Assembly: GCF_001667375.1 (NCBI RefSeq)
Contig: NZ_LZIN01000073.1
Coordinates: 1 to 64,000 of the forward strand
Direction of reading: 5' to 3'
DNA length: 64,000 bases
Source of the DNA: Mycolicibacter sinensis
GTDB lineage: Bacteria > Actinomycetota > Actinomycetes > Mycobacteriales > Mycobacteriaceae
Shown in pieces: positions 28,411 through 38,194 of this stretch. The notes under the pieces are model-generated. The model was not told the origin of the DNA. It saw only the letters and a program-made list of their open reading frames with translations, and did no database searches. Position 1 is the stretch's first letter. Each line of letters begins with the position of its first letter. Made by a program: the position numbers and the translations under genes.

Positions 28411-29316
28411 TTACTCAGCGGCCGGAGGCTCGCCGCGGACCGCCTTGAGCCGATACATCACCAGATCAGGCGGGACACCGCTGGACTTGGCCGCCAACAC
28501 CTGCCGGCGAGCTCGCTTGACGACGACACCCAATCCGTCCAAGTCAGCCGGGTCGATGCGCTCGATCGTCGTCCCGGACACCACGATTCCGCCCTTGACA
28601 GCCCGCTCCATGACCCGGGCGGCGATGTTGACATCCACGCCGAGCCAGTCGTCGGCCAGCCGCTGCGGGCGGCCGGTGTGGATTCCGGCCCGCATCCGCG
28701 GGGTGAAGCCGTTGACCTCGACGGTTTCGATGGCTTCCTGAGCTTTTAGGACCGCGCTCACCGCGACCAGCGGATCACGGAACACGGCCATGAGCCCGTC
28801 GCCCATCCGTTTGACGATGCGGCCGCCGGCGTCCAGCAGCGGCGGTTCCACCGCCTGCGATACCCGCCGCAGCAGGGTAAGGGTTGCGTCGTCCCCGGAC
28901 CGCAGCGACCACGTCGAGAAACCCACCAGGTCGGTGAAGACCAGCGTGGCCTCGGAGTTGGACGGCGCACGTGATATCCGCTCGTTCAGCGCCTGCCAGA
29001 CCTGCAGGGCACCCAGGCTGACTTCGCGGGACGCCGCGGAGCGATCGCCCATCAGCCGGTCCGCGGCACGCGCGGCCGCCTGCGGTCCCCCGTCACCCGC
29101 GGTGGATAGCGGGTCGCCGAACTCGGGATCACCGGGCAGCGCCCGCCGCACCCGCCGCACCAGATCGATCACCCGGACGTCGTTGGTGGTGCGGTTCAAC
29201 CAGGCCGCGGCCTCTTCAAGGGAGAAGGAACGGCGGCGACTCGGGGCGGGTTGTTCTTCTATCTCCACCACCTCCTCGAGCTCGTCAGCCTGCCGACCGA
29301 CCGGCTCGAGGTCCAT
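28411..29316 (-). CDS. Class III adenylate cyclase (Rv1647-like)
   Basis: Cytoplasmic cyclase making cAMP from ATP. The 301-residue product has an acidic N-terminus, a helical region with LNRTTNDVRVIDLVRR, and a class III catalytic domain from about residue 122. Metal-binding Asp129 (VFTDLVGFS) and Asp173 (RMGDGLMAVF), the substrate-site Lys169, and Asn230 and Arg234 (DVNIAARV) are all present, so it should be active. ATG 29316 begins the family homology; upstream in-frame codons are in the intergenic region. It is divergent from the MpaB-type gene. Confidence 0.92.
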   Translation of the reverse strand: MDLEPVGRQADELEEVVEIEEQPAPSRRRSFSLEEAAAWLNRTTNDVRVIDLVRRVRRALPGDPEFGDPLSTAGDGGPQAAARAADRLMGDRSAASREVSLGALQVWQALNERISRAPSNSEATLVFTDLVGFSTWSLRSGDDATLTLLRRVSQAVEPPLLDAGGRIVKRMGDGLMAVFRDPLVAVSAVLKAQEAIETVEVNGFTPRMRAGIHTGRPQRLADDWLGVDVNIAARVMERAVKGGIVVSGTTIERIDPADLDGLGVVVKRARRQVLAAKSSGVPPDLVMYRLKAVRGEPPAAE

Positions 29317-29416
29317 GCGCCTCAGCGTAGGTGGCGGTTGTGGCCACCGGCAACGGTAGCGGCACGTGGCACACGCCACGCTCGTCGACCAAGTCCGCGA
29401 CGCGCCCTCGATACCG

Positions 29417-29445
29417 TAGACAACGCATGTTGTCACAATTATGGT
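29417..29445 (+). promoter_or_regulatory. Promoter with embedded palindrome, MpaB-type gene
   Basis: TAGACA (29417-29422), 17 bp, TATGGT (29440-29445) fits a sigma-A promoter reading towards the gene at 29475. The inverted repeat GACAAC-GCAT-GTTGTC (29419-29434) covers the -35 and spacer, suggesting repressor control. No candidate regulator gene adjoins it. Confidence 0.5.
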
Positions 29446-29474
29446 TGTGTCAGGTTCGCCAGACAGGAGACGTG

Positions 29475-30572
29475 ATGACCGTTACTCCGACCACGTCAGC
29501 CGAGCGGGTGTCCGAGCCCGCGGAGCAGAGTGCCCCCTTGCCGACCCCGCCCAAACCCGCAGCGGCCGTCGAACCCTTGACCTCCGATTCGCTGACCTGG
29601 AAGTACTTCGGGGACATCCGCACCGGCGTGATGGGCATGTGGATCGGTGCCATCGAGAACATGTACCCCGGCTTGGGCGCCGGGGTGCAGGAGCACTCCA
29701 GCCTGTGGCGTGAGCCGCTGCAGCGGGTCACCCGGTCGGTGTATCCGATCATGGGCGTGGTCTACGACGGGGCCCGCTCGCAGCACACCGGCGCGGCGAT
29801 CCGCGACTACCACCGCGACATCAAGGGCACCGACGAGCAGGGCCGGCGCTATCACGCGCTGGACCCCGAGACCTTCTATTGGGCGCACGCGACGTTCTTC
29901 ATGCTGATCATCAAGCTGGCCGAGTACTTCTGCGGCGGGCTGACCGAGGCCGAGAAGCACCAGCTCTTCGACGAGCACGTGCAGTGGTACCGGATGTACG
30001 GCATGAGCATGCGCCCGGTGCCCAAGACCTGGGAGGAGTTCTGCGAGTACTGGGACCGGGTCTGCGAAGAAGAGCTGGAGATGACGCCGGCCGCGCAGGG
30101 CATTTTGGACATGCGCATCCCCAAGCCGTGGTTCGTCATGATGCCCACCGGCGTGTGGGACCAGATGTTCAAGCCGATGCTGGGCGCCCAGCGCTGGATC
30201 GCCGCCGGGCTGTTCGAGCCGGTGGTGCGGGAGAAGGCCGGTCTGCGCTGGTCGGAGGGCGACGAGGTGCTGTTCCGGCTGATCGGCAAATTCAGCCAGC
30301 TCGCGTTCACCTTCGTCCCCGAAGAGATCCGGCTGCACCCGCGCGCCCTGGCCGGCTATCGCCGCGAGCAGGGCAAGATCGCCGCCGACGCCCCGCTGGA
30401 AGAGGCACCGTGGCACACCGCGCCGCCCAAGGACCGTCGCGCCAACGGGATGCACTACGTCCCGCCGCGGCGGATGAGCCTTATCGAGCGGGCCGGTTCG
30501 CTGGTGCACAGCACCTTCTCACTGGCCGGGGTACGTCCGCCGCGGCCGCGACCACGGCCGAAAGCCGCCTAG
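29475..30572 (+). CDS. Oxygenase MpaB-family (DUF2236) protein, Rv1645c-like
   Basis: A 365-residue protein of the MpaB/rubber-oxygenase (latex-clearing) superfamily, whose members are haem or metal proteins. Typical elements are YPIMGVVYDGARSQHTG, the DYHRDIKGTDEQGRRYHALDPE segment, and the WAHATFFM block. The substrate is unknown. ATG 29475 is preceded by AGGAG (29465-29469). Its stop overlaps the end of the converging methyltransferase gene by 4 bp. Confidence 0.85.
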   Translation: MTVTPTTSAERVSEPAEQSAPLPTPPKPAAAVEPLTSDSLTWKYFGDIRTGVMGMWIGAIENMYPGLGAGVQEHSSLWREPLQRVTRSVYPIMGVVYDGARSQHTGAAIRDYHRDIKGTDEQGRRYHALDPETFYWAHATFFMLIIKLAEYFCGGLTEAEKHQLFDEHVQWYRMYGMSMRPVPKTWEEFCEYWDRVCEEELEMTPAAQGILDMRIPKPWFVMMPTGVWDQMFKPMLGAQRWIAAGLFEPVVREKAGLRWSEGDEVLFRLIGKFSQLAFTFVPEEIRLHPRALAGYRREQGKIAADAPLEEAPWHTAPPKDRRANGMHYVPPRRMSLIERAGSLVHSTFSLAGVRPPRPRPRPKAA

Positions 30573-31351
30573 GATCTGCGCTGCGCTCGCGCGCTCTGAT
30601 ATAGGCAGATCGCTGCTGCCGCAGCGACATTCAGGCTCTCCGCGCCGCCGGCCATCGGGATCCGTATCCGATGGTCCGCAGCGGCTGCGGCGGCGGCCGG
30701 CAAGCCTTGGGCTTCCGGGCCGAACAGCCAGGCGGTGGGCCCCACCAGTACCGGATCGGCGTCGTCGAGGCACAGCTCGCCGTCCAGCGCCGTCGCCAGC
30801 ACCTGCAGCCCCGCCTCCCCCAACGCCGCCATCACCGCGTCGGTGTCGGCGGCAACCACTACCGGGATGTTGAAGATGCTGCCCGCCGAGGAACGCAGGC
30901 ACTTGCCGTTGTAGGGGTCGACGCTGTTGCCGGTCAAGACCACCAGCCCGGCTCCGGTGGCGTCGGCGATGCGGATCAGGGTGCCGGCGTTACCCGGCTC
31001 GCCGATTCCGACCGCCACGGCCACCAGCTGCGGCCCGTCGGCCAGTACGGCATGCAGGTCCGGCTCCGGAAGCGCACACACCGCAACCAGACCGGCCGGG
31101 GTTACGGTGTCGGACAACGCTTTTGCTGCCCGATCGCTCACCAGGTGCACCGGGGCCGACGCAGCGCCCAGCAGCTCGCCATGACGCTGCGCCGCCGACT
31201 CGGTGGCGAAGACTTCAACGAGCAGACCGCGACGGCTCGCAGCCTCGATCAGATTGGGACCCTCCGCCAGGAAGCGCTGCTCGCGCTTCCTGGCGACGTG
31301 CCGGTGCAGCTTGACCGCCGCGACCACGCGGGCCGAGCGCTCGGTCAGCAT
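30569..31351 (-). CDS. tsnR: SpoU/TrmH-family RNA 2'-O-methyltransferase (Rv1644-like)
   Basis: A 260-residue SPOUT methyltransferase expected to methylate a ribose in rRNA using S-adenosylmethionine. It has an N-terminal L30e-like substrate-binding domain and a knotted catalytic domain with IGEPGNAGTLIRIADATGA, LFGPEAQGL and IPMAGGAESLNVAAAAAI, the three SpoU motifs. ATG 31351 lies 11 bp after the rplT stop, so it is the last gene of the infC operon. The tsnR name follows the M. tuberculosis annotation; thiostrepton resistance is not implied. Confidence 0.9.
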   Translation of the reverse strand: MLTERSARVVAAVKLHRHVARKREQRFLAEGPNLIEAASRRGLLVEVFATESAAQRHGELLGAASAPVHLVSDRAAKALSDTVTPAGLVAVCALPEPDLHAVLADGPQLVAVAVGIGEPGNAGTLIRIADATGAGLVVLTGNSVDPYNGKCLRSSAGSIFNIPVVVAADTDAVMAALGEAGLQVLATALDGELCLDDADPVLVGPTAWLFGPEAQGLPAAAAAAADHRIRIPMAGGAESLNVAAAAAICLYQSARAQRRS

Positions 31352-31362
31352 CGGCGCAGGGG

Positions 31363-31752
31363 TCAGGCGGCCTCGCCGGAGGGCGCGTTGACATCCTCGG
31401 GCAGCGCGGCTTTGGCGACCTCGACCAGCGCGGTGAACGCGGCCGCGTCGCTGACGGCGATCTCGGCGAGATTCTTGCGGTCCACCTCGACACCGGCGGC
31501 CTTGAGGCCCTGGATCAGGCGGTTGTAGGTGACGCCGTTGGCGCGGGCCGCCGCGTTGATCCGGGTGATCCACAGCTTGCGGAAGTCACCTTTGCGGGCA
31601 CGACGGTCGCGGTAGGCGTAGGTCAGCGAGTGCAGCTGCTGCTCTTTGGCCTTGCGGTACAGGCGCGACCGCTGGCCGCGGTAGCCTTTCGAGGCCTTCA
31701 GGATGGTGCGACGCTTCTTCTGGGCATTGACTGCCCGCTTCACGCGTGCCAT
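31363..31752 (-). CDS. rplT: Ribosomal protein L20
   Basis: Large-subunit protein needed early in 50S assembly. The 129-residue product begins [18 protein letters not shown], with the [16 protein letters not shown] segment and the [23 protein letters not shown] block typical of L20. It follows rpmI by 55 bp. In many bacteria L20 feeds back on the infC leader. Confidence 0.98.
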   Translation of the reverse strand: MARVKRAVNAQKKRRTILKASKGYRGQRSRLYRKAKEQQLHSLTYAYRDRRARKGDFRKLWITRINAAARANGVTYNRLIQGLKAAGVEVDRKNLAEIAVSDAAAFTALVEVAKAALPEDVNAPSGEAA

Positions 31753-31807
31753 GGGGTGTTCCTACTCTCGTTGGGGCGTAAGGGATTTGCGTTGCGTAAA
31801 GCGGCTG

Positions 31808-32002
31808 TCAGCCGTTCAGCATCTTGTTGACGCGCTTGGCGTCGGCAGCGGCCACCTCGGTGCGCCCGGCCAGGCGGCGGGTGCGGGTGCTCGACTTGTG
31901 CTCGAGCAGGTGGCGACGGTTGGCCTTCTGCCGCACGATCTTGCCGGTGCCGGTGCGACGGAACCGCTTTGCAGCGCCACTGTGGGTTTTCGCCTTGGGC
32001 AT
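31808..32002 (-). CDS. rpmI: Ribosomal protein L35
   Basis: A 64-residue basic protein ([20 protein letters not shown] start) with the [13 protein letters not shown] block characteristic of L35. It is 26 bp downstream of infC and precedes rplT, the standard infC-rpmI-rplT order. Confidence 0.98.
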   Translation of the reverse strand: MPKAKTHSGAAKRFRRTGTGKIVRQKANRRHLLEHKSSTRTRRLAGRTEVAAADAKRVNKMLNG

Positions 32003-32028
32003 GTTTCCTCAGTTCTGGTGTGGGGTCG

Positions 32029-32643
32029 TTATTCGGGTTTGGGCTCGGCCGCGTCCGCCGGGGCTTCCGGGGCGGGGGCGGGGGGCTTTGCGCCCGCGCC
32101 CGCATCTTCTGCGGCCTTGGCCCGGGTCTTCGCGCCGCGGTGCGGTGCCAGCACCATCGTCATGTTGCGCCCGTCCTGCTTGGCGGAGGTCTCGACGAAA
32201 CCGTGCTCGGCCACGTCGGCGCCCAGTCGCTGCAGCAGGCGGTAGCCGAGCTCCGGCCGGGACTGTTCACGGCCGCGGAACATGATCGTCACCTTGACCT
32301 TCGCCCCGGCGTCGAGGAAGCGGACCACATGGCCCTTCTTCGTCTCGTAGTCGTGGGGGTCGATCTTGGGACGCAGCTTTTGTTCCTTGACGACGGTCTG
32401 CTGCTGGTTCTTGCGAGACTCGCGCTCCTTCTGGGCCGCCTCGTACTTGTACTTGCCGTAGTCCATGATCTTGCAAACCGGCGGTTTGGCGGTCGGGGCT
32501 ACTTCGACGAGGTCGAGATCGGCATCCGCGGCGACGCGAAGCGCATCTTCGATGCGCACGATGCCTACCTGCTCCCCTCCCGGGCCGATCAATCGAACCT
32601 CAGGTACGCGAATGCGCTCGTTGACGCGGATCTCAGTGCTGAT
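32029..32643 (-). CDS. infC: Translation initiation factor IF-3
   Basis: Binds the 30S subunit and checks start codon and initiator tRNA. The 204-residue product runs from [20 protein letters not shown] through the N-domain, the linker [19 protein letters not shown], the C-domain, and an Ala/Pro-rich tail ([23 protein letters not shown] region) usual in actinobacteria. The chosen start is ATC at 32643, preceded by AGGGAGGT at good spacing; no ATG, GTG or TTG starts the conserved protein in frame here. Rare ATT/ATC starts let IF-3 limit its own synthesis. A long structured leader lies upstream. Confidence 0.93.
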   Translation of the reverse strand: MSTEIRVNERIRVPEVRLIGPGGEQVGIVRIEDALRVAADADLDLVEVAPTAKPPVCKIMDYGKYKYEAAQKERESRKNQQQTVVKEQKLRPKIDPHDYETKKGHVVRFLDAGAKVKVTIMFRGREQSRPELGYRLLQRLGADVAEHGFVETSAKQDGRNMTMVLAPHRGAKTRAKAAEDAGAGAKPPAPAPEAPADAAEPKPE

Positions 32644-32724
32644 GGGACCTCCCTGGGTAGTCTTTCGGTCGCGGCCGCCGCAGTGCTCGTCCGGACGCAG
32701 CGGCGGAAGAAACCACCCACCAGC

Positions 32725-32749
32725 AAAAAAGCCCTGCACGAAGCAGGGC
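32725..32749 (-). terminator. Rho-independent terminator/attenuator in the infC leader
   Basis: On the minus strand GCCCTGC (32749-32743), loop TTCGT, GCAGGGC (32737-32731), then six T (32730-32725). This is a canonical intrinsic terminator about 80 nt before the infC start codon, within the leader, so most likely an attenuator of the infC operon. Confidence 0.75.
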
Positions 32750-32783
32750 CCGATACCGACCGATCGCGACCCGATAGCATCAG

Positions 32784-32826
32784 GCCGCCTGCGCGGTGCG
32801 CAGAGCAGGCGGTTCGCACCGCCTGC
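32784..32826 (-). ncRNA. Mutually exclusive leader stems upstream of the infC attenuator
   Basis: In the RNA, segment A GCAGGCGGT (32826-32818), B ACCGCCTGC (32813-32805) and C GCAGGCGGC (32792-32784) occur in order. A-B form a 9-bp stem with a 4-nt loop; B-C form an 8-bp stem with a 12-nt loop, so they exclude each other. C also has a 5-base match to the CCTGC of the terminator arm. This is the layout of a switching leader; the ligand (L20, IF-3 or ribosome pausing) is inferred, not shown. Confidence 0.5.
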
Positions 32827-33018
32827 GACCGGACCACTGCGCCTACGGATTGCTCCTCGGCGAGTGGTGGGAGGGAACTCCACTTGCAGTCCTGGCGTAC
32901 ACCGGGACGGTCGCGGCACACAGTCTAGCAGCAGTTCCGCATTCCACTAGCCGCGGTGTTTCGGCCGCGGATCGGCCTCACATCGTTTTCCCGGTTTGAC
33001 TGCATATTCTCCCGGGCT

Positions 33019-36000
33019 ATGACGCTGACTGGGCCATCCAAGCCGGGCTTGCGCCGGCGCTCGACCTCGCGGTTCCGCTGGGTGCCCGCGACCGCCGCCT
33101 GGGCCGTCGGCACCGCCGCCACGCTGTCGCTGCTGGCGAGCATGTCCCCGGTGATCCGCTGGGTTATCCGGGTGCCGCGCGAATTCATCGACAAGTACCT
33201 GTTCAACTTCCCCGACACGAGTCTGGCCTGGGCTTTCGTGCTGGGACTGCTGGCCGCGGCGCTCAGCGCACGCAAGCGCATCGCCTGGTGGCTGCTGATC
33301 GCCAACCTGCTGGTCGCCGGCGGCTGGAACGTCAGTCGCCTGGTGTCGGGAAGCGCCGACCGACTGCAGGCCGTCAGCGGCGTCGCGGGCCTGGCCCTGC
33401 ACGCCGCCGCGCTGGTGGTGCTGGTGTTGGCCCGCGGCGAGTTCTGGGCCAAGGTGCGGCGCGGCGCCCTGCTCAAGTCCTCCGCGACGCTGCTGGCCGG
33501 CTGGGCGGTGGCGATCCTGCTGTGCTGGGGGCTTATCGAGATGTTCCCCGGGACCGTCGAGCGGCCGTGGCGACTGCCCTACGTGGTGAACCGGGTGGTC
33601 GGCTTCGCGCTGCTGGAACCGGATTTCTTCCCCGGCAAGCCCGACTTCGGGCTCAAAGCGCTGTGCGGGCTGCTCGGGGCGCTGGCTCTGATCATCGCGG
33701 CCATCGTGCTGTTTCTGTCCCAGCGCGCCGACAACGCGCTGACCGGCCAGGACGAGTCGGCGATCCGCGGCCTGCTCGAGCAGTACGGCCAGAACGACTC
33801 GCTGGGCTACTTCGCAACCCGCCGGGACAAGTCGGTGGTGTTCGCCCCCAACGGGCGCGCCGCCATCACCTACCGGGTCGAGGTGGGCGTCTGCCTGGCC
33901 AGCGGCGACCCGGTCGGCGACCCGCGGGCGTGGCCGCAGGCCATCACCGCCTGGCTGCACATCTGCCAGGACTACGGCTGGGCGCCCGGCGTGATGGGCG
34001 CCAGCTTCGCCGGTGCGCAGGCCTTCCGCGACGCCGGCCTGAGCGCCCTCGAGCTGGGCGACGAGGCGATCCTGCGGACCTCGGAGTTCAAGCTGTCCGG
34101 CCCGGACATGCGGGGAGTGCGCCAGGCGGTGACCCGGGCCCGCCGGTCGGGGCTGGCGGTGCGGATGCGCCGGCACGGCGACATCGACGCCGACGAGATG
34201 GCCCGGGTGATAGAGCGCGCCGACGCCTGGCGCGACACCGAATCCGAGCGCGGCTTCTCGATGGCGCTGGGCCGCCTCGGCGACCCGGCCGACCTCGACT
34301 GCCTGCTGGTCGAGGCGGTGCGCGTCGACCCCCGAGCCGGCTCACAAAGCGGCGAGGTGGTGGCGATGCTGTCGCTGGTGCCGTGGGGGCGCACCGGGGT
34401 GTCGCTGGATCTGATGCGCCGCTCACCGCAGTCACCCAACGGCACCATCGAGCTGATGGTCAGCGAACTGGCGCTGCAGGCCGCCACCATCGGCGTCAGC
34501 CGTATCTCGCTGAACTTCGCGATGTTCCGCGCCGCCTTCGAGCAAGGCGCGCAGCTGGGCGCCGGTCCGGTGTTGCGGGCGTGGCGGCGGCTGTTGATGT
34601 TCTTCTCCCGCTGGTGGCAATTGGAGACGCTCTACCGCTCGAACATGAAGTATCAGCCGGAGTGGGTGCCGCGGTACGCCTGCTACGAGGATGCCCGGCT
34701 GATCCCCCGCGTCGGTGTGGCGTCGGTGATCGCCGAAGGGTTTCTGGTGCTGCCGTTCTCCCGGCGCAACGAGCAGCACACCGGACACCACCCGTCGGTG
34801 CCCGCAGCGGTGGCCGCCACCGGGCGCCTACACGCCGACGGCAGCGCCCCCGATGCCGATATCACCGCGGGGGCCGAGTCCGCCGCAGCGTTCGCCCGGC
34901 TTCCCGAGCAGGTCCGGGTACGAATGGCTAAGTTGAAATCGTTGCAGGACAACGGCGTTGATGCCTACCCGGTGGGCGTACCGCCCAGTCACACCGCCGC
35001 CCACGCGTTGCAGTGCGGCACCGACGAGACCGTCTCGGTGGCCGGGCGGGTGCTGCGGATGCGCGACTACGGCGGCGTGCTGTTCGCCCAGTTGCGCGAC
35101 TGGTCGGGCGAAGTCCAGCTGCTGCTGGACAACTCGGTTCTGGCCGCAGTCGGCGAGGCACGGGCCGCGGACTTCGGCTCGACGGTCGATCTGGGCGACC
35201 TGATCGAGGCGACCGGCCGGATGGGCCACAGCCGCACCGGGACGCCTTCACTGCTGGTGTCGCACTGGCGGCTGGTCGGCAAGTGCCTGCGCCCTTTGCC
35301 CGACAAGTGGAAGGGACTGACCGACCCCGAGGCCCGGGTGCGGACCCGTTATGTGGACCTGGCGATCAACGCCGAGGCGCGGGAGCTCATCACCGCCCGC
35401 AGCAACGTGCTGCGCTCCATCCGGGACACCTTGTTCGCCAAGGGATTCCTGGAGGTCGAAACCCCGATCCTGCAGCCGCTGCACGGCGGAGCCAATGCCC
35501 GCCCGTTCGTCACCCACATCAACGCCTACGACCTCGACCTGTACCTGCGGATCGCCCCGGAGCTCTACCTCAAACGGCTCTGTGTGGGCGGGGTGGAGCG
35601 AGTGTTCGAGCTGGGCCGGGCGTTTCGCAACGAAGGCGTGGACTTCAGCCACAATCCGGAGTTCACCCTGCTGGAGGCTTATCAGGCCCATGCCGACTAC
35701 CTCGGCTGGATCGACGGGGCGCGCGAGCTGATCCAGAACGCCGCGGTGGCGGCCAACGGTGCGCCGGTGGTGCTGCGGCCGGGACCCGGCGGCGGGCTGG
35801 AAGCGGTCGACATCGCCGGGCAGTGGCCGGTACGTACCGTGCACGACGCGGTCTCAGAGGCGCTCGGCGTGCAGATCGATGCCGCCACCGACCTGGGCAC
35901 CCTGCGCCGGTTGTGCGACGGCGCCGGCGTCCACTATCTGCGGCAGTGGGATGCCGGCGCGGTGGTGCTCGAACTCTACGAACACCTGGTCGAGGCCCGC

Positions 36001-36363
36001 ACCGAACGGCCCACCTTCTACACCGACTTCCCCACCTCGGTGTCGCCGCTGACCCGGCCGCACCGCAGCAAGCCCGGGGTGGCCGAGCGGTGGGACCTGG
36101 TGGCCTGGGGTGTCGAGCTGGGCACCGCCTACAGCGAGCTCACCGACCCGGTGGAACAACGCCGCCGGCTGCACCAGCAGTCGCTGTTGGCCGCCGGCGG
36201 CGACGTCGAAGCCATGGAACTCGACGAGGACTTCCTGGAGGCCATGGAGTACGCGATGCCCCCGACCGGCGGGCTGGGGATGGGCGTCGACCGGGTCGTC
36301 ATGCTCATCACCGGCCACAGCATCCGCGCCACGCTGCCGTTCCCGTTGGCCAAGCCGCGCTGA
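33019..36363 (+). CDS. lysX: LysX: lysyl-phosphatidylglycerol synthase / lysyl-tRNA synthetase fusion
   Basis: Membrane enzyme that charges tRNA-Lys and transfers lysine to phosphatidylglycerol, lowering surface negative charge and giving resistance to cationic peptides. The 1114-residue product has an N-terminal set of hydrophobic segments (about 20-260), an MprF-type GNAT-like transferase domain (about 265-600, with [17 protein letters not shown] and SLDLMRRS), then a complete class II LysRS with OB fold ([12 protein letters not shown]), motif 2 [21 protein letters not shown] and motif 3 [15 protein letters not shown] 33019 ([10 protein letters not shown]) is chosen; upstream codons lie in the promoter. 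This fusion is typical of mycobacteria. Confidence 0.95.
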   Translation: MTLTGPSKPGLRRRSTSRFRWVPATAAWAVGTAATLSLLASMSPVIRWVIRVPREFIDKYLFNFPDTSLAWAFVLGLLAAALSARKRIAWWLLIANLLVAGGWNVSRLVSGSADRLQAVSGVAGLALHAAALVVLVLARGEFWAKVRRGALLKSSATLLAGWAVAILLCWGLIEMFPGTVERPWRLPYVVNRVVGFALLEPDFFPGKPDFGLKALCGLLGALALIIAAIVLFLSQRADNALTGQDESAIRGLLEQYGQNDSLGYFATRRDKSVVFAPNGRAAITYRVEVGVCLASGDPVGDPRAWPQAITAWLHICQDYGWAPGVMGASFAGAQAFRDAGLSALELGDEAILRTSEFKLSGPDMRGVRQAVTRARRSGLAVRMRRHGDIDADEMARVIERADAWRDTESERGFSMALGRLGDPADLDCLLVEAVRVDPRAGSQSGEVVAMLSLVPWGRTGVSLDLMRRSPQSPNGTIELMVSELALQAATIGVSRISLNFAMFRAAFEQGAQLGAGPVLRAWRRLLMFFSRWWQLETLYRSNMKYQPEWVPRYACYEDARLIPRVGVASVIAEGFLVLPFSRRNEQHTGHHPSVPAAVAATGRLHADGSAPDADITAGAESAAAFARLPEQVRVRMAKLKSLQDNGVDAYPVGVPPSHTAAHALQCGTDETVSVAGRVLRMRDYGGVLFAQLRDWSGEVQLLLDNSVLAAVGEARAADFGSTVDLGDLIEATGRMGHSRTGTPSLLVSHWRLVGKCLRPLPDKWKGLTDPEARVRTRYVDLAINAEARELITARSNVLRSIRDTLFAKGFLEVETPILQPLHGGANARPFVTHINAYDLDLYLRIAPELYLKRLCVGGVERVFELGRAFRNEGVDFSHNPEFTLLEAYQAHADYLGWIDGARELIQNAAVAANGAPVVLRPGPGGGLEAVDIAGQWPVRTVHDAVSEALGVQIDAATDLGTLRRLCDGAGVHYLRQWDAGAVVLELYEHLVEARTERPTFYTDFPTSVSPLTRPHRSKPGVAERWDLVAWGVELGTAYSELTDPVEQRRRLHQQSLLAAGGDVEAMELDEDFLEAMEYAMPPTGGLGMGVDRVVMLITGHSIRATLPFPLAKPR

Positions 36364-36389
36364 GCGGGCGCGAGGTCCATCATGGTGGG

Positions 36390-37766
36390 GTGATCCTGTC
36401 CTCCGGTCAGCACATCTCGCTGATGTACGGCTGGGTTCCGGTGACGGTGCAGGCATTGGCCGCCGTGGTGTTGATGCTGGCCCTCGGCCGGAGCGGCCGC
36501 CGCTGGCTGCTGCGGCTGGCGCTGAGCGGCGCCCTGGGGTTGGCGACGGCGCTCTGCGCCTACTGGTATGTCAACGCCGAGGGCCTCTCCGGCGACCCGG
36601 CACCGGCGACGCTGTGGATCTGGGCGGCACTGGCGGGAGCCGCGGCGGCGGTTCTGATCCTGGGTTGGCGCACTGCGGGCTGGTGGCGCCGCAGCGCGTC
36701 CGTCCTTGCGGTGCCGCTGTGCCTGCTCAGCGCCGGCTTGGCGCTCAACGGCTGGGTCGGCTACTTCCCGACCGTGCAGAGCGCGTGGGGACAGCTGACG
36801 TCCGGCCCGCTGCCCGACCAGAGCGATCTGGCCGCGGTGAACGCGATGGCTACCGCGGGAAGAACGCCCGAACGGGGTCGTGTGGTGCCGGTGACGATTC
36901 CGGCCGACGCCTCGCACTTCAAGCACCGCGGCGAGCTGGTGTACCTGCCGCCGGTGTGGTTCACTCGGACCCCGCCGCCCGCACTTCCCGCGGTGATGAT
37001 GATCGGCGGCGAATTCAACACACCCGCCGATTGGCTGCGGGCCGGCAATGCGATCAAGTCCGTCGACGACTTCGCGGCAGCGCACGGCGGCAGCGCCCCG
37101 GTGCTGGTGTTCGTCGACTCCGGCGGATCGTTCAACACCGACACCGAATGCGTCAACGGACCACGCGGCAACGCCGCCGACCACCTGACCGACGACGTGG
37201 TGCCCTACCTGATTTCGCATTTCGGGGTCAGCGCCGATCCGTCGAATTGGGGGGTTGCCGGCTGGTCCATGGGCGGTACCTGCGCAGTCGACCTGACCGC
37301 GATGCACCCCGAGAAGTTCCGCACGTTCGTCGACATCGCCGGGGACTTGGGACCGAACTCGGGAACCCGGGCCCAGACCATCGCGCGACTATTCGGCGGC
37401 AGCCGCGAGGCGTGGGCGGCGTTCGATCCGACCACGGTGATCGCCAAACACGGCCGTTATGCCGGGGTTTCGGGTTGGTTCGCGGTCAACGGTAGTGCCG
37501 GGACGTCGGATGCCGGCGGTCAGCTAGCGGCAGCGCAGTCACTGTGCGCACTGGGGCGGCGCAACGGCATCGACTGCGCAGTCGTGACCGAACCGGGCCG
37601 GCATGACTGGCCGTTCGCCGGGCAAGCCTTCGCAACCGCCCTCCCGTGGCTGGCCGGCCGGCTGAACACGCCGGGAGTGCACCCCGTTCCGCTTCCCGCG
37701 GAGCCGGTCCACGCCACCGCGGTGGGCCCTACCATGACCTCCGACGTCCACCCTGCGGGAAGGTGA
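36390..37766 (+). CDS. Membrane-anchored alpha/beta hydrolase (Rv1639c-like)
   Basis: A 458-residue protein with four N-terminal hydrophobic segments (about 12-130) and an extracytoplasmic alpha/beta hydrolase domain of the esterase D/antigen 85-like fold. The nucleophile elbow is GWSMGG (Ser293); DSGGSFNTDTECVNGPRGN and a late GRHDW (probable catalytic His) are present. The GTG at 36390 is 26 bp after lysX, suggesting an operon with it. The neighbouring lysX suggests an envelope role, but the substrate is unknown. Confidence 0.8.
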   Translation: MILSSGQHISLMYGWVPVTVQALAAVVLMLALGRSGRRWLLRLALSGALGLATALCAYWYVNAEGLSGDPAPATLWIWAALAGAAAAVLILGWRTAGWWRRSASVLAVPLCLLSAGLALNGWVGYFPTVQSAWGQLTSGPLPDQSDLAAVNAMATAGRTPERGRVVPVTIPADASHFKHRGELVYLPPVWFTRTPPPALPAVMMIGGEFNTPADWLRAGNAIKSVDDFAAAHGGSAPVLVFVDSGGSFNTDTECVNGPRGNAADHLTDDVVPYLISHFGVSADPSNWGVAGWSMGGTCAVDLTAMHPEKFRTFVDIAGDLGPNSGTRAQTIARLFGGSREAWAAFDPTTVIAKHGRYAGVSGWFAVNGSAGTSDAGGQLAAAQSLCALGRRNGIDCAVVTEPGRHDWPFAGQAFATALPWLAGRLNTPGVHPVPLPAEPVHATAVGPTMTSDVHPAGR

Positions 37767-37773
37767 TTCTCTG

Positions 37774-38193
37774 GTGATGCCGGCTATCGCCCGTCTGCGC
37801 CGCGCAATCTTCGCCCGGCACGCCAACCCGTGGAGCGCCTGGAGTCGCTGGGCCACCACGCCGCTGATCCTGCTTCCGGTCTGGCGGCGCTCCTGGCGCG
37901 ATGCGGCCTGGGTGTCGGCCTGGTTCGCGCTGAACCCGGTGATCTTCGGTGAACCGGCCGGCCGATCGGCCTGGTCGACGCGCGCCATGCTCGGCGAAGA
38001 AAAGTGGATCACCGACCGGCCCCGAGACGCCGCACTGCTGGTGAACCTGGCCGGTGCCGCCGCGACCGCCACCGCGCTGGTCACCGCCCGACGCCGGCGG
38101 CTGCTGCCCACCGTGATCGCGACGGCAGTGGCGATGACGCTGACCATGGGTTACTGGGCCTTGATGGTCCGCTACTTCGACCGCCGCCGGTAA
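37774..38193 (+). CDS. Small integral membrane protein, uncharacterised
   Basis: A 139-residue protein with conserved-looking RHANPWSAWSRW near the N-terminus and hydrophobic segments at about 28-60, 88-103 and 110-132. I recall similar mycobacterial proteins of unknown function (DUF6653 type) but cannot confirm. It begins with GTG (37774) followed directly by ATG (37777); GGAAGG (37758-37763) is a fair ribosome binding site. It lies 7 bp after the hydrolase gene and probably belongs to the lysX transcription unit. Confidence 0.7.
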   Translation: MMPAIARLRRAIFARHANPWSAWSRWATTPLILLPVWRRSWRDAAWVSAWFALNPVIFGEPAGRSAWSTRAMLGEEKWITDRPRDAALLVNLAGAAATATALVTARRRRLLPTVIATAVAMTLTMGYWALMVRYFDRRR

Positions 38194-38194
38194 C

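Larger units (their letters stand above)
32644..33018. promoter_or_regulatory. infC leader and infC/lysX divergent promoter region
   Basis: No gene is seen in these 375 bp. On the minus strand TAGACT (32927-32922) is a good -10 for infC, giving a 5' leader of about 270 nt holding alternative stems and a terminator (see separate entries). For lysX, TATTCT (33005-33010) just before ATG 33019 suggests a leaderless or nearly leaderless start. No strong -35 is visible for either. Confidence 0.55.

Noticed and set aside
35013..36389. Long in-frame 5' extension of the membrane hydrolase through lysX
   Set aside because: It is an alternate frame of lysX with Arg/Gly-rich composition; the hydrolase homology and hydrophobic segments begin at GTG 36390.
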